Notes: generated by a model from the letters alone, not told the origin. A DNA stretch of 64,000 bases from Stemphylium vesicarium (GCA_004380135.1 QXCR01000013.1:186001-250000), one strand, 5' to 3'. Shown: positions 11,492 to 24,189, counted from the stretch's first letter. Program-made: numbers and translations.

Positions 11492-13654
11492 GATTGATGG
11501 TAGGTGGAAGATTGGTGAGTGGACTGAGCCTCAGCCCGGAGTACTTGGAAGTACTGTCGATGTACGGGTGATCAGCTTTAGGGGTCCTGGGAGATGATGG
11601 AAGTAGAGCTCGTGGAACTTTGCAGGTGGGATCGTAATATAGTATCAGCTTTCCTAAAAAGAAAGGGTTGCCGGGTAGTAGTCCGAGGTGGGTGGAAGCG
11701 AGAAGGATGTAGCGAGGTGGGTGGAACTATGCGGGTGGAATGCGAAAGAGACGCAATGTTTGTTGCTGTGGAGAGGCGCGAGACCGTTTAGACGCGAAAC
11801 TGAACGCGTTCGAGGAAATGATGCGGCTGTATAGCTGCAGCTACTATAGTCCAGTGAACCGTTTATGGGGCGTGGCTGATGCCGGTCTAATCCGGATATA
11901 GTATATGTCCGGGAAGATGGGCGGTCTCGGGTAAGACTAAGGATTACGAGGGGAGGAAAGTAGCGAGTGTAGGGTCGACGAGTGGTTGACGGGCAAAAGC
12001 GAAAGATTGAACACAGGACGAGACGGCGGCGTAAAGAGGGGAGAGAGCATGTGGGGAGGGACAAGAAGTAATAATAAATTTAGAAGAGGTGCAGAAGGCT
12101 GATGGGTGCCCATTGTTTCGTGGGCAGGCCTGCAACACGCGTAGGACGAACGGGGAAACCCCTACTAGCATGTTTAGACGCACGCAGGCATGTATGAGCA
12201 TCGCACAGCACCACGACGCCAGGACACATGGTTACCGAGACCTGAAGCACGACCGGGCGACATTGGCATTGTCGATTGCAGCAGCTTGGCCGAGCAGCTG
12301 GGAAGCATGATGTGATGCTTCTGATTCAGCGTGCTGGCCTTGGGCCCCATCTGAAGCAGAAAAGAAAAACGGTTTGTCTTTTCGAAACACGAGCAGCGAG
12401 GACCAATAGGAATCGAAGGCAGGCAGTCAGCTAAGGCGTCGAAGGGTGTCGGAAACTGTGTAAGGGCCTACCTGTCAAAGTTTGTGGTGTGGAGCTGCGG
12501 TAAGTTTAGCCCTTCATTTCCTTACGCGTTGTTTTGGCCATGCTTTCGGCAAAGCACAACAAACAACCCTGAAGCCAAGGCTCGCGAACATTTTCCGACG
12601 AGGAGAAGCAGCTGCAGCGGGTGGTTTTCGCGATTGTGTAAGCGCTCGAGATGCGAAGTACGGAGGTAGGACCGTCGATAGTCTGCTTTCTGCAGTGCAG
12701 CGATCACGGCATATCAATAGGCGACAGTCGCACCGTCGGCGTGTCCTGGCCAGCATTTGGCATAGCGGTGAAACGTCACCCTCGCCTCACGACTGGCGAC
12801 GATGATTCATGGGCGATTGAAACAAAGAAGCCGATCGGGGCGGACGTGCAGCAGCTGGCTGGGCGACGTACGATGCTGCGATGAGCACTCCCCGGTCAGT
12901 CCCTGAGGAGTTGACGTGCACGCCATATGGATGCGTGCCGGGAGCATATTGATGTCAGCAGCGCTAGCCGGGGCGGAGATGAAGACGCGGGCTGATCGAT
13001 CTGCTGTTGCGTCACTGCCGGTCGTTCAGACCGTTCTGGCCGTTGGAGGGGTGGGCGGAAGGAGTCAGGGTCAGTAGCCAGGTCAAAGACGGCGAGTGGT
13101 ATCTTTGGAGATTGTCGTTGTAAAAGCAAAGGTCCCGTGACTCTGACACTGGCGGGATTGGTAGCGGTGCCTAGACAGCTCCAGCGCCATTCGCGTTCGC
13201 ATTGTGCGGCCCGGCTGCAGCATGCTTCTTCGCGCTGTCGATCGCCCTGTGCCTGAGGAACTGGCTGAGGTGGTGCGCCACCTGTCGCGGCGGCGAATTG
13301 TGGCAGTGTGAGTTGCAAGCAGAGAGGGTCCCACCCACCCAGTTGGACCACGACAGAGGTTCTGCCTAACGAGAGCAACGAGTTTCCATTGCCTTCTTGA
13401 GCAAACGATTCACGCTTTGATTGTAGAGAGGAAAAGCTTGCAGCCTAGAGTTCCTTGCCGCTTGAAGTTCGCCATCGCCCTGCCCTCACTTGGACTTTTT
13501 ACCCTGCCTCTGACCTAGGTACCTTAGCTACCACTACGTCCACTCCTCTGCTCGACGGCGCCAAGAAGAGCTTCATCATTCATCATCCCCCACCTCACTT
13601 ACACCCCGCCCAACCCAGCTGCATCTTCAACCCACGCACGCATCAACCGCCAAG
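11492..13654. other. Divergent intergenic region, membrane protein and RAD23 promoters
   Basis: About 2.2 kb separates two divergently transcribed genes. Frames of 100-160 codons occur on both strands but are R/S/C-rich and overlap each other, so I treat them as chance. The 200 bp before RAD23 are C/T-rich, typical of a fungal 5' leader, and contain the self-complementary CCTAGGTACC at 13514-13523. Confidence 0.55.
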
Positions 13655-15047
13655 ATGAAGATCACATTCAAGGTATGCATTTGTTGTAGATTGCACTGCC
13701 ATGGAGCTCCAGCTAACGTGACTGCAGGACCTGAAGCAGAACAAGTTCGTCATCGAGGCCGAGCCTTCGGAAACGGTATGCAGCGCCCGCCACGCCTCGC
13801 AAAGAAAACCACGGCGGCGGTCAGCTAACATGCCCACAAATAGATTGGCGCACTCAAGTCGAAGATCCAGGCAGAGAAGGGCTGGGAAGTGCCCCAGCAG
13901 AAGCTGATCTACTCCGGTAAGCCTGCAGCTATCTACAATGATATGGCGGCTGCAGTTGCTAATAGCGAGCAATAGGCAAGATTCTGCAAGATGCCAACAC
14001 GGTCGAGTCGTACAACATCGAGGAGAAGGGCTTCATCGTCTGCATGGTCTCCAAGCCCAAGGCGGTCGCCGCATCCTCAAGTAAAGCTGCGCCTTCAACG
14101 CCTGCTCCAGCACCCGTCCAGACACCTGCCGCCCCTGCCGCGCCCGCACCCTCAGCCCACACGCAGAATGCGCCCGCTACGCCCTCGCCCGCGCCGGCCC
14201 AAGCATCCGGCGAGCGCTTCAACGACCCCTCGGCGCTGACTATGGGTGGAGAGCGCGAGGCGGCCATTGCCAACATGGAGAGCATGGGCTTCGCGCGCGC
14301 TGATATCGACCAGGCCATGCGCGCCGCCTTCTTCAACCCCGACCGCGCCGTCGAGTATCTTCTGACGGTAAGACAAAGTGGCGCCTCTGCCTGGTGAGAC
14401 GGCTTCTAACCATGCTCCAGGGTATTCCAGAGAGCGCCATCCAAGAGCAGGCCCAACAAGCACAAGCCCGTGCGCCGACCTCGCCCACGCCTGCCGGCGG
14501 AAACACAGGTGCGACCCCTGCGGCTCAGGCGAACCCATCGTCTGGCGGTGATGAGCCGATGAACCTGTTCGAGGCCGCGGCCGCTGCCCAAAATCGTGGA
14601 GGTGCTGGAGGTGCTCGCTCGGGTGGCACTGGAGGTGGCGCTGGAGCCGGTGCCGGAGCCGGTGCTCTCAACGCCAACTCCCTCGACTTCTTGCGCAACA
14701 ACCCCCAGTTCCAGCAGCTACGACAGGTGGTACAACAGCAGCCCCAGATGCTTGAGCCCATTCTACAGCAGGTCGGCGCTGGCAACCCCCAGTTGGCCCA
14801 GATGATCGCATCCAACCCCGAGCAGTTCCTGCAGCTGCTTGCAGAAGATGCCGACGAGGATGCGCCGCTGCCACCCGGCACCCAGGCCATCTCCGTCACT
14901 GAGGAGGAGCGCGAGGCCATTGAGCGCCTGTGTCGCCTCGGTTTCGAGCGTGATCTCGTCATCCAGGCATACTTTGCGTGCGACAAGAACGAGGAGCTGG
15001 CCGCCAACTTCCTCTTCGAGCAGCCTGACGAGGCCGACGACCAGTAG
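13655..15047 (+). CDS. RAD23: RAD23-family UBL-UBA proteasome shuttle and repair factor
   Basis: Five exons (13655-13672, 13728-13775, 13844-13916, 13976-14367, 14421-15047) give 385 aa. The N-terminal ubiquitin-like domain (1-73) begins MKITFKDLKQNKFVIE and includes QQKLIYSGKILQD. An A/P/T-rich linker leads to UBA1 (about 137-177, with NMESMGFARADIDQAMRAAF). The XPC-binding domain (about 264-318) contains NPQFQQLRQVVQQQPQML, and UBA2 (about 340-382) contains LCRLGFERDLVIQAYFAC. This is the full RAD23 order. Family role: it carries ubiquitinated proteins to the proteasome and partners Rad4/XPC in nucleotide excision repair. All phases agree, and three introns fall inside the UBL coding region. 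Confidence 0.96.
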
Positions 15048-15601
15048 TCGCTCTCGGCTTCTGTGCCATGATTGTGCAACCTCACCATACCCGATATCGG
15101 CATTCCTCCGTCTGATATCACTGTTACCATGGCACAACAAAGTACCTCGAAATTGGACCACATCATCATCTCGAGTCCACTTCCCATCACACGGTTCAGT
15201 GCAGTACTTGGGTTCGCGGATGGAACCCTTTCCGATAGTCCCATTTGCCCTTTCCATGCCGATATATGATACCTTCCCGATGCGGTACTAGTTAGGAGCT
15301 GGAAGTGCTGGTTTTTTTTTCTGGGATGTACATGGACCAGCGTGCGCTTGCTAGGCGAAGTAATAGCTCATCAATAAAAAAATCATCCCATTTTCAGACA
15401 CATGTCCCGATTTGCTGCGTTGAGCTGACGTTGGCATGTAGTGCGCATTTTGTGAGATGCTGTCAAACCATGGACAAGGCAAGTTGTTGGGAAACATGAT
15501 AGTTGGGACAAGTGTGGAAGTCTTGCAATGTTGAAATAAGAGCTATTCTGGCGGTATTGAACCAACACAAAACATATTCAAAAAAGTGAGGTCGAAGAAT
15601 C
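15048..15601. other. Convergent 3' region between RAD23 and KRI1
   Basis: A 554-bp stretch between two convergent stop codons with T-rich and A-rich runs near 15310 and 15380. It is best read as two 3' UTRs. No protein is supported. Confidence 0.6.
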
Positions 15602-17602
15602 TCATGCCTCAACAGCACCAACCTTCCTCTTACGACTCCTCTTCTTCTTTTTCTTCTCGCCCTCTACAATATTACTCTCATCCCCATCCTTCTTCTCCTT
15701 GTACTCCTTCCTCTCCCCACCCGCATGCGCAGCACCATCCTCGTCCCCAACAATAGTCTCAAACCCACCCTTGGGCCCCTCAGCATCGCCAAACGTATCC
15801 TTCCTCCACTGCCTAATCCTAGCCTTCTTGCTCAAAAACTTCTTATCCTTCTTCTTCTTAACTGGGTCGCGGAAACTAGCCAGTTTCTTCAGGCCCGCGA
15901 ATTCATTCAGCGCCTTGTCGTCTGCAAGCAAAATGTCGCGCGCGGTGAGACCGAAGGAGGTGGGTGAGGTTTCGCGGTAGCGGAAGCGGGATGCTGCTTT
16001 GGAGGGTTTAGCAGCGAGGGCGGCTTCGTATTCGAGGTTTTGGTTGACGAGGTTCTCGATGAGGCGGCGGTCGCGGCGGGCGGAGGATTTGGCTTCTGCG
16101 CGCTCTTGCTTGCGCTGCTTGGAGGATTTCTTGGAGGAGGAGCCGGTGGTGGGGTCTTGTTCTTCGTCCGAGGCGCCGGCGTCAGGCATCGCTTCGTCGT
16201 CTGAGGAGAGGTCTGGGCGCTCTTCTTCCGAATCGTCTTTGAAGTCCGGGACGAGGTCTTTGATGTCGATGTCGTCGTCGAATTTGGGCTTCTTTGGCTT
16301 CTTGCTCTTTTTGCTGCTTTCCGCTTCTTCCTCTTCTTCTGAGGCGGCGCCTGCATCGCCTTCGCCGTAGTAGGCGTCTCCGAAGCGCTTTTGCATTTCT
16401 GCGTCCCATTGCTCGTCTGACCAGTCTGCTTCCAGTACATCCTTCCACTCTTCGATCTTGAAGTCCCTACCGCTCAGCCCTCCTATTTGGCGGATCTGCT
16501 TCACCTTGTCTTCCATCTCCTCGACCTTGAGCTTTCTTAGTCGGGCAAGATCCTGCTCCTTCTCTCTCCTCTCAGCTTCGCGCTTTGCCCTTGCCGCCTC
16601 GCGAGCCTTCCGTCGGCCGCTCTTGTCATCTCGACGGACTGTAGTGTTTGCGACGGCGTCACGAGCATATGTCATAATCTTCTCGTTGGCGCCAGTAGTG
16701 TCCTCAAAGTATAGGTTGTAGGAAGCCTCCCACTCGTCGGCAGCCGCGTCTTCATTCTCGTCATCCGACTCGAGCGGTTGGAAACGGGCAGATTTGGTCG
16801 GGACCCATGCGCGCGAAGCCATGAAGTTGGACAGGAAAGTCTCTGGGTCTTGATCGGCCTTTTCGACATCGTCTGCAGTGATCTTGACCCGTTCGTCCTT
16901 GGGCTTCTCGGGCTTTTCCTTGGCGACAATGAAGTCATCATCGTCTTCGCCGTCCGCAGCATCTAGTGCCTTGACGAGGTTTTGGCGGGCCTCTTCCTGC
17001 TCTTGCGCATATGTTTGCGGCGGCGCATCCTCATCGTCGTCGACGGTGTATTTGCCCTCGAGAAGGTTCTTCGTGTGGTAGTCCCTAAGTGTCATGGACT
17101 TTTCCTTCTTCTTGTCATCTGCGCCTGCCTTGGCCTCCTCGAGGTCGCGGTAGAACTTGGCTTCCTTGTTGTAGATGCGGGGGTCTTTTGCGCGCAGAGC
17201 TTGGAGAGTGGCATTGACTTCCTCGTCGAGAGCTTCGTCGAGGAGTTCGGCCGCATCGTCTTCCTCTACGCCCTCCTCAGAATCTTCCGATTCGTCGTCG
17301 GCGCCGTTATCGAATGCTTTGCCTTTGCCATACTTTTCCTCGACTGTCTACAGTTAGCGGGATATGATAGTGGATGAATAGTGTTTTTGCATACGTCTGA
17401 ATTGCTCGGCGCGCTTCTTGTTGTGCTCAAACTTGCGCGCATAATCCTCGTTGACCTTTAGCGATGCTCCGCCAACGTCGCTGTCGGAGCCCTCGTCGTC
17501 GGTGTTGTCGAGCAGTTTGGCCTTCTTCGTCGGCGGCTCGGCAGTGCTGGCCGACTCGCGCTTGACGCCTTTGGAGGCCTTCTTATCCTTTGTGGCTGCC
17601 AT
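15602..17602 (-). CDS. KRI1: KRI1-family ribosome biogenesis protein
   Basis: Two exons (17602-17395 and 17343-15602) give 649 aa. The junction is set by phase and by the family sequence: joining restores FRRLEEKYGKGK, which KRI1 proteins keep after a KFEHNKKR block. The rest is highly acidic and basic by turns. It has DPRIYNKEAKFY, then SMTLRDYHTKNLLEGKY at about residue 150, a long acidic middle, and the conserved FRYRETSPTSFGLTARDILL near residue 510. The end is lysine-rich (KKKKKRSRKRK). Family role: nucleolar factor for 40S subunit assembly, working with Krr1. It shares a short divergent promoter with the SIP3-like gene. Confidence 0.94.
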
Positions 17603-17890
17603 TTTCCGTCGTCGCCGTGGTTGTTGGGTCGATCGGCTTGCGCTGCATAAGTCACAAAATTTTGGTGGAGTAGGCGCTAGCGTGAACCCTGACGTTCGCC
17701 GCGGCAGTGACGATTGACCGCCCGCAACCCTGGCCTGGCCAGGCCATGCATAGTCAGTAGGGGAAGCTGCACTGCGCGACATGCTTCTCTGCAACTTCCA
17801 CCATGTATTATAGCATTGCTGTTTAGTTCTCTTCGGCTTCCTCGAGACATAGCCATTCTTGTAATCTTTATTCGCGCATAAAGCGGCAAC
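17603..17890. promoter_or_regulatory. Shared divergent promoter, KRI1 and SIP3-like gene
   Basis: Only 288 bp separate the two start codons, so both genes must draw on this region. I see no TATA box. It contains a GGCCTGGCCAGGCC-like GC palindrome around 17731-17745. Confidence 0.6.
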
Positions 17891-20800
17891 ATGGCGGAAG
17901 AGAACCCGCCTCAGCTCAGCATAGAGCCGATATCACGGCCTCTGGATCTCATGTACGTTGAGACGGCCTTTACAGGCGCTTCATTATTCTCACAGCATAC
18001 AGACCAGTAGTGATAAAAGAGGCCGCCCTCGACTCACCCACGTTCCGCGCGACAGCTGTACATTACGGCGACCAGATCGAACTCATAGAACGATGGCTCG
18101 ACTCCTTCATCCGCGCCACGTCCAAGCTCGCAGCCGAATGCAGCAATATGCAGGCTCTCGTAGACAACTATGTACAGACTTCGCATCCACCGTTGCAGCT
18201 GTCCGAAGCCGTCGTCGACCATGATTACACCGTCTTGGCCCTCAAGCGGTTCGGCGAGGGAGCGCGCCAGTACTGGAACAACACGCTGCGATGCATGAAG
18301 CGAGCCGAGACGACCATGTGCGAGCCTCTCAAGGCCTTCCTGTCCAACGACCTTCGCATGCTGAAGGAGACGCGCAAAAACCTCGACTCTACCCAACGCA
18401 CATTCGACGGAGCCATTGCGCGGTATGCAGGACAAATCAAGTCAAAGGAGGCATCGTCACTCCGAGAGGATGCTTTCCAGCTACATGAGGCGCGCCGAGA
18501 ATACCTCAAGGCCAGCATGAACTTTTGCGTGCTTGCGCCCCAGGTGCGTTTGACACTGGATAAGCTGTTGGTCAAAGTGGTCAACGAGCAATGGCGTGAG
18601 ATGAAGTCGGGGACCGAGTCAACCACCAGGGACTTCGGCATGTGGACTTCGGACGTGGAGCGCGTGCGCGGCTGGAGCAAGGAAATGGAGAACGGCGAGC
18701 GCGTCTTTAAGAGAGAACTGCATCTGGCACGACAGCAGATTGAGGGCGCCGCCGAAGTGAGCGCACGACCGTCGCGAGACCTAGACTCCTACGCTGCCTC
18801 GACCGTTCCCTATCTTGGCACCGCGCCTTCCTCCGCCAACTTACAATCGCCAGCGAAGCCTGAATTTGGAAGCGAAAAGGCAGAAAAACAAGGTTGGCTG
18901 TTTCAGCGTACAATCACGGGCAAGCCCGCCAGGACCTACTGGGTCAGACGCTGGTTCTTCGTCAAAAATGGCATCTTCGGCTGGCTGACACAGGGAACGC
19001 GATCTGGTGCTGTGGAGGAATCAGAGAAGATTGGTGTGCTCCTCTGCGGTATCCGACCAGCATTTGCAGAGGAGCGACGATTTTGCTTCGAAGTCAAGAC
19101 GAAAGATACCACAATTCTCCTCCAAGCAGAGACCCAAAACGACATAACCGAGTGGATCTCCTCGTTTGAGGTTGCCAAGCGCAAAGCACTGGAAGATACA
19201 TCCAAGGATCTTTCAGGCGCTTCTTCCATCGATGCTGCATTCTCCATAAGTCCACCCGTAGCTCCCGAGTTTGCAGCAAAGACATCTGAAGGCCAAGCAG
19301 GCCTTCCTGGCGACGAGGCTGTTGGCGCGGATCGCAATGAGAGCCTTGGTCCTCCAAGTGCCGATGTGGCGCGCGGTAGTTTCGATGTGTCGTCTCGGCG
19401 TGGTGCCGGAACCGAGGGCGACAGTAGTCGTCGCGACCATACTGCCAGAATCATGGAGAAGCTCGACCTGACGCGAAAGTCAACAGTAAGCCCGCAGCTG
19501 AGTGGAAGCAATCCTTCTTCTGCCAGTGGTGGCATTGCTAGTCTCATATCCGCAAGTCTTGCCTCAGCTAGTCATAACATCGTGCAGGTCGGACAGATAG
19601 CAGCACCTGCACCTGGTCTTCCTGATACTCGACTAGTCATAGGTCAAACGCTTCCATACACGAGTCTTGCTCCTTCGACACTTGCCAGCCCGCCAGCGCC
19701 GACGAACCTCAGCAAAGCTGCCGTTGCTGTAAGTGGTGAGCGGGGTCTTGGTACTGGTCGCTCAGGTAACATGCCCGGTGGACTCATGGCCAACTTGTGG
19801 GGTTCGGTCAATTGGGGATACGTTAATGTCCTTGGTCGTGAAGAAGAAGGCGGCACCCGCGATCGCAGCCAGTCTGGACCTCCAAGTCCTATCAACCCTT
19901 CTCCCACGATTGGTCCCGACGATGTAAAGCCTGAGCTTCCGTCTACATCAGTGGTCCCAGCTGGCGCAGGCCATCGAAAGTCTGCTAGCATGGGCGGGCC
20001 TATTCCGATAATCACCAGGGACCCACCCGAAGAAGAAGACCTTCCAAGCAATTACCCTCTTGCTCTACGCATGCAGGATGCTCAATTCCGCATTCTATTC
20101 CCTACAGTACCAAAGTCAGAGAAGGTGGTGCTAGTGTTCCGCGCAGTCTGGAACCCTACAGAACAGCAAGAGTTCCCAGGTCGCGTCTACGTTACCACCA
20201 GGGACATTTATTTCTACAGCAATCACATTGGTCTTGTTCTCATCACCGGGATCAGTATGTCCTCGATCGATGAAGTCACTGCTGCACCCGGTAAAGACTG
20301 CGACTTTTTATTCCTCCATTTCAAATCTGGTTCAAGAGAAGATGGCGCGACCAGGCTTACTGTCAAGACATTCTTAGAGCCCTTGAAGTTACTCTTGCGA
20401 CGCCTAAACTTCCTTGTTCGCAACGTCGCTTCGCGTGAACACAATCTCGAAGAGACCATTCACAAATTGATCAGGTTTGAAGCGGACGACGGCCAGCAAT
20501 TGCCGGGTGAGGAAGGCTGGGAGGACGTCTCCCCAGATACGCCAATTGAGTCGGGCTATGGCGGAAAGAACATCAAAGCCAGTCTGCGCATCGATGGCAA
20601 TCTGTTCGGACCATCCGGTGCGAACGCCAACAAGAACGCTGCCAAGTTCAAGTTGCCAAATCAAGCTGTAGTCTTCGCTCCTGCAGGCATGACTGAAGTC
20701 GCTGTAGAGAAAGAGTATGACATCAGCGCAAAGGGATTGTTCCACATCCTTTTCGGTGATAAGAGCGCAGTCTTCCAGCTGCTGTATCGGGAACGAAGGG

Positions 20801-22092
20801 CGTCGCGTATTGTCCAGGGTCCATGGATCACGAGCGACAAGAATCTTCAACGGCGAGACTTTGAGTACGAGATTGCGCAGCCCGGTAAGAACGGAGCCAT
20901 CGTCATAAATGACTACCAGGTCATCGAGGTGTTGAACGATCACCTCTGTTACGTCGTTTCCGATCGGAAGACTCCGTGGTATTTGCCTGGTCATGAGCGC
21001 TTCGTGCTTGTTAGCAAGACTGTCGTGACGCATGTCTCGAAAGCTCGCTGCAAGCTCGCTATTCACACCAAGGTGGATTGGAAACGCAACCCACGCTTTG
21101 CGAAGAAGCTCATTGAGCGTCAAGCTCTACAAGATATGGAACTCGAGGCACAGGACCTTGTGGACGTGGTCAACGATCAGGTCGCAAGGCTCGGCCACAA
21201 CAGAAGTACAAATAAGGTTACCAGTATCTTCGGCCAGATTGGCGTGCAGACACAGGCTGTGCAACTGGATGCACAAGACATTCCACCACCTAATCGACCT
21301 CGAAAATTCAAACTAAAGCCACAGACGACGGGATCGTTTGTTGCGCAATACATTGGCAACATTGTCATCAGCGTGCTTTCCACAGTCATGAGCTGGATAC
21401 TGGCGATAGTTGCGGGATTGGGCAAGGTCATTTCAGCGCACACCTTGCTCTTTGGTCTATTGCTAGTGAGCGGCGGCGCGAACTTCTTCTACACCTCGCG
21501 CGACAGCTGGAGCTGGTGGAATGAGCGGAACGCCGCAAACTACATGTCGCGATTGGGAGTTGGGCCATCGACGACGATGACGCGCTCAATCTACATCCGC
21601 GACATTGAGGAGTCGTTCCTCAACCCAAACAACACAGGCATTGCTTTATCGGCACCCGTTCCCAGTGCGGATAACAGATGGTATGTCTTCTGTATTGTCA
21701 GCACTTGCGATCTAACTAACCTTTGCAGTCACCAAACTTTTACCACGCTCCTCCACGACCCTTCCTCAATAAGCCCATCGCAGGCTCTTTTCAAGCCCTC
21801 AACACACAGTACCCAGCGTCTCCACCGCACACGACAGAACCTCGGCTCGCACCGCCACGACCTGCTCGTCGCCCTGCGCGTCGTCAATCGTATCGAGAAG
21901 GAGGTTGTAGAAGCAGAATACGAGAACTGGTTACTAGACGAGACGCATAAGTGCAGCAAAGTAGGGAAGCTGCTGGAAGGCGCAGCGAAAATGGGAAAAG
22001 AGAAGCAGGTGGAAGATTGGGTCAAGGGGTATTGTTCAGACTGTGAGAAGAGTCTGAGGGTGGTTGAAGATGGAAGGAAGGGACTTGCGTAG
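17891..22092 (+). CDS. SIP3/LAM-type BAR-PH-GRAM-VASt membrane protein, probable sterol transporter
   Basis: Three exons (17891-17952, 18003-21680, 21729-22092) give 1367 aa. Joining exons 1 and 2 gives LDLIPVVIKEAALDSPTF. In order it has a BAR-like helical region (about 25-270), a PH domain (about 315-410, with EKQGWLFQ and YWVRRWFFVKNG), an S/P-rich linker, a GRAM domain (about 718-790, with PGRVYVTTRDIYFYSNHIG), a VASt/StART-like domain (about 910-1080, with YDISAKGLFHILFGD) and hydrophobic segments (about 1135-1185). This is the SIP3/YSP1 (Lam1/Lam3) plan; family members sit at ER-plasma membrane contacts and move sterols. The last intron is 48 bp and open in frame, so its retention would only add 16 residues. 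Confidence 0.9.
21681..21728 (+). other. 48-bp intron open in frame
   Basis: GTATGT donor, two overlapping CTAAC branch-site options and a TTTGCAG acceptor mark an intron. Its length is a multiple of three and it has no stop in the host frame, so spliced and unspliced mRNAs would both encode full-length protein. Confidence 0.7.
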
Positions 22093-22430
22093 GGTTGTGA
22101 GACTGGGGGCTTGGGAGTGTATTGTGTAGAGGTGCGATAGAGATATACGAATAACACTGGATTAATACTTTCGATGGCTGTTGAGAGAGGAGGTGGGTGC
22201 AGTTTGCTCTGCCTCGCGCCTTCTTGTCTTGTCTCACACCGTTAGTGCGGCTTTGCGCACTGTCTCGTGCCTTCTCAAACTGTCTGTCAGATGCTACGCA
22301 CAAACGACTCTGCTTTTCCATATATTGGGGTTTCGCCTCTTATGTTCACTCATTCATTTATTCTATCACTCCTCGATCATTTGTTCACCAACTACACGCA
22401 AGCATATCCAAGACGGCACTAAGACCTAAC
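22093..22430. other. Intergenic, promoter of the ubiquitin-like gene
   Basis: A 338-bp stretch between co-directional genes, C/T-rich towards its 3' end as fungal leaders are. The last bases before the ATG read CCTAAC. No gene is seen. Confidence 0.55.
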
Positions 22431-23913
22431 ATGCTTAGCAAGCCGTTGAGCTATAAATTATGGAGCGACAAGATCATTGTCAATGATGACCTTCGCATCT
22501 CCTTTCACCGCACAACCCGAGTGCCAGACAACCATCAGGAATCATGCCTACCCCCGTCACTAGGTAGATTCGATTTACACAAGGTTTCTGACTACGCAGA
22601 TGCGATGCCGTCTATAATGACCTTCAAGGGCGGTCTATTCTTTGCCATGCACCGTAAGTGGGGCTGGGTGCAAACCACACAGTATTTGACTAAGCTGATG
22701 ACGAGCAGAGTGTGAGGCTACGTGGATCCGCTTCAAATCTGAAGAAAGGTATCTGATCAAAATCTACGTCGGGGGCGTGAACGCTATCTCAGGCGAGCCT
22801 ACAGTGGAAGATGCAAGTACCAAGTTGCGTCTTGAGACAAAGCTTGCACAGCAGAATCAGAAGCACAATCAAGACGAACGCTCGGTTCTTTAGGATTACA
22901 TTGTTGTTCCAGGACAGAAATGGCTTGACGGTATTGCTGACTGTGACGGTACCGTTCGCCAGTTCGTTGGCATGCCTTTTGGCAGCAGATATTCCGTGGA
23001 GTCGCAAATCACCGGGAAGGAGACTACTGGCGGCATACAGTTCGAGGTCACTCCGTATCGACCACGCCCGAAGCCACTCGCTCTACCGTATCGTCCACCA
23101 CCTGAACTGCTTCCTCTTGGTTCAAATGGAAGATTCAGCGTGTGGCTCAAACATCTCACAGGCCGGAAAGAATTGTTTTCTGACTGCTTGAGCACCACTA
23201 GTGTGGGAGAATTCAAATGTATGGTTGAGGACCGGAAGAATATCCCGGTAGATCAACAGCGTCTGATTTATAAGGGCAGACAGGTGGAGGTTTTATACTG
23301 TCACAGAACTTCCTTTCATAACACCACTAATTGTGTCAACAGACAACGAGACAATGCAGACCTACAACATCAGTCACGTAAGTCTTTTAAGGGACTGTGT
23401 ATCGCTTGTACTAAATATTACCAGGGCGAGGTATTCCAGCTTGTCTTGCGCCTTCGTGGTGGCGGTAAACCAGAACCGCAGATGACCGTTGCTGCCGGTG
23501 GGAAGATGAAGCAAACCATCGTAGCCGACAAGCCCGGGAAAGATTGGTTGACAGAATCCACCACTGTCTTCAACGTCCAAATTCTCAACTCGGCTGTCTA
23601 CAAGGCCATCACAGGCGAAGGTCTACCCGAAAAGCCCATAAGCGCGGAGACATACAACGAATACGGTATGCCATTCTTCAAGATGTACGAGGAGCCGAGT
23701 GGTATCTTCAGAGAGTTCAGCCAGGTCAAGTCTATCACTGAGATTGATGGGAACACCGAAGGCGTGGTTGAGCCTGATACTATCACGATCAGGCCCAGCG
23801 CTGCTAAGGCTGCTCCTCCAGGACTGGTCAATCCCGATGGGCCGCTACGCCCCTTCCACACTGTCGATGATCTCAGGCGAGAGTACTCCAGCTACCACAT
23901 GGCCAACTTTTAG
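22431..23913 (+). pseudogene. Ubiquitin-like-domain protein gene interrupted by in-frame TAG
   Basis: Exons 22431-22653, 22709-23289, 23351-23377 and 23425-23913 would give 439 positions. The N-terminal part (DKIIVNDDLRISFHRTTRVPDN, split here as a motif: RTTRVPDN, then FKGGLFFAMHQCEA and IKIYVGGVNAISGEP) belongs to a fungal family I know by pattern. The next block has YIVVPGQKWLDGIADCDG and RQFVGMPFGS, then a ubiquitin-like domain (IPVDQQRLIYKGRQ … LRLRGGG) and a conserved C-terminal half. At 22891 the frame meets TAG exactly where the family has glutamine (VL-Q-DYIVV), as if CAG became TAG. Sequence after the stop is well preserved. The donor after 23289 (GTTTTA) is weak. It may be a recent pseudogene, a readthrough gene or a base-call error. 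Skipping the stop by a 90-bp intron (22804-22893) is possible but would delete conserved sequence. Confidence 0.7.
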
Positions 23914-24189
23914 GTGCATACTGTGTAGCTTTGTACGTTGTTCCGACATGGTTCATGAGGGATGGAAAATGTTTAGGGGAAACAATTTTTGATTGGAAAT
24001 TCGCATGCGAGCATGTGCACTAGCACGAGCGGACTCTTCGTACAAAGAGTGCGCAGCCACGTAGCTACGTCACGGGAATGCATTCATGACTTTAGTTCCT
24101 CTTCCCTCATGTGCTTCTCGAGAAAACGCCCAAGCAGCCCATCCATCCCCGTATCATGTCATCACAACCTCTCCGCGATTCAGAACAGC
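23914..24189. other. Convergent 3' region
   Basis: A 276-bp gap between the converging ubiquitin-like and S29 genes. It is probably two 3' UTRs. Confidence 0.55.

Noticed and set aside
14525..15244. 239-codon frame antisense to RAD23
   Set aside because: It is a shadow of the GC-rich sense frame; composition is S/R/P-rich and no motif is visible.
20404..21123. 239-codon frame antisense to the SIP3-like gene
   Set aside because: The sense strand encodes the conserved GRAM/VASt region, so this frame is incidental.
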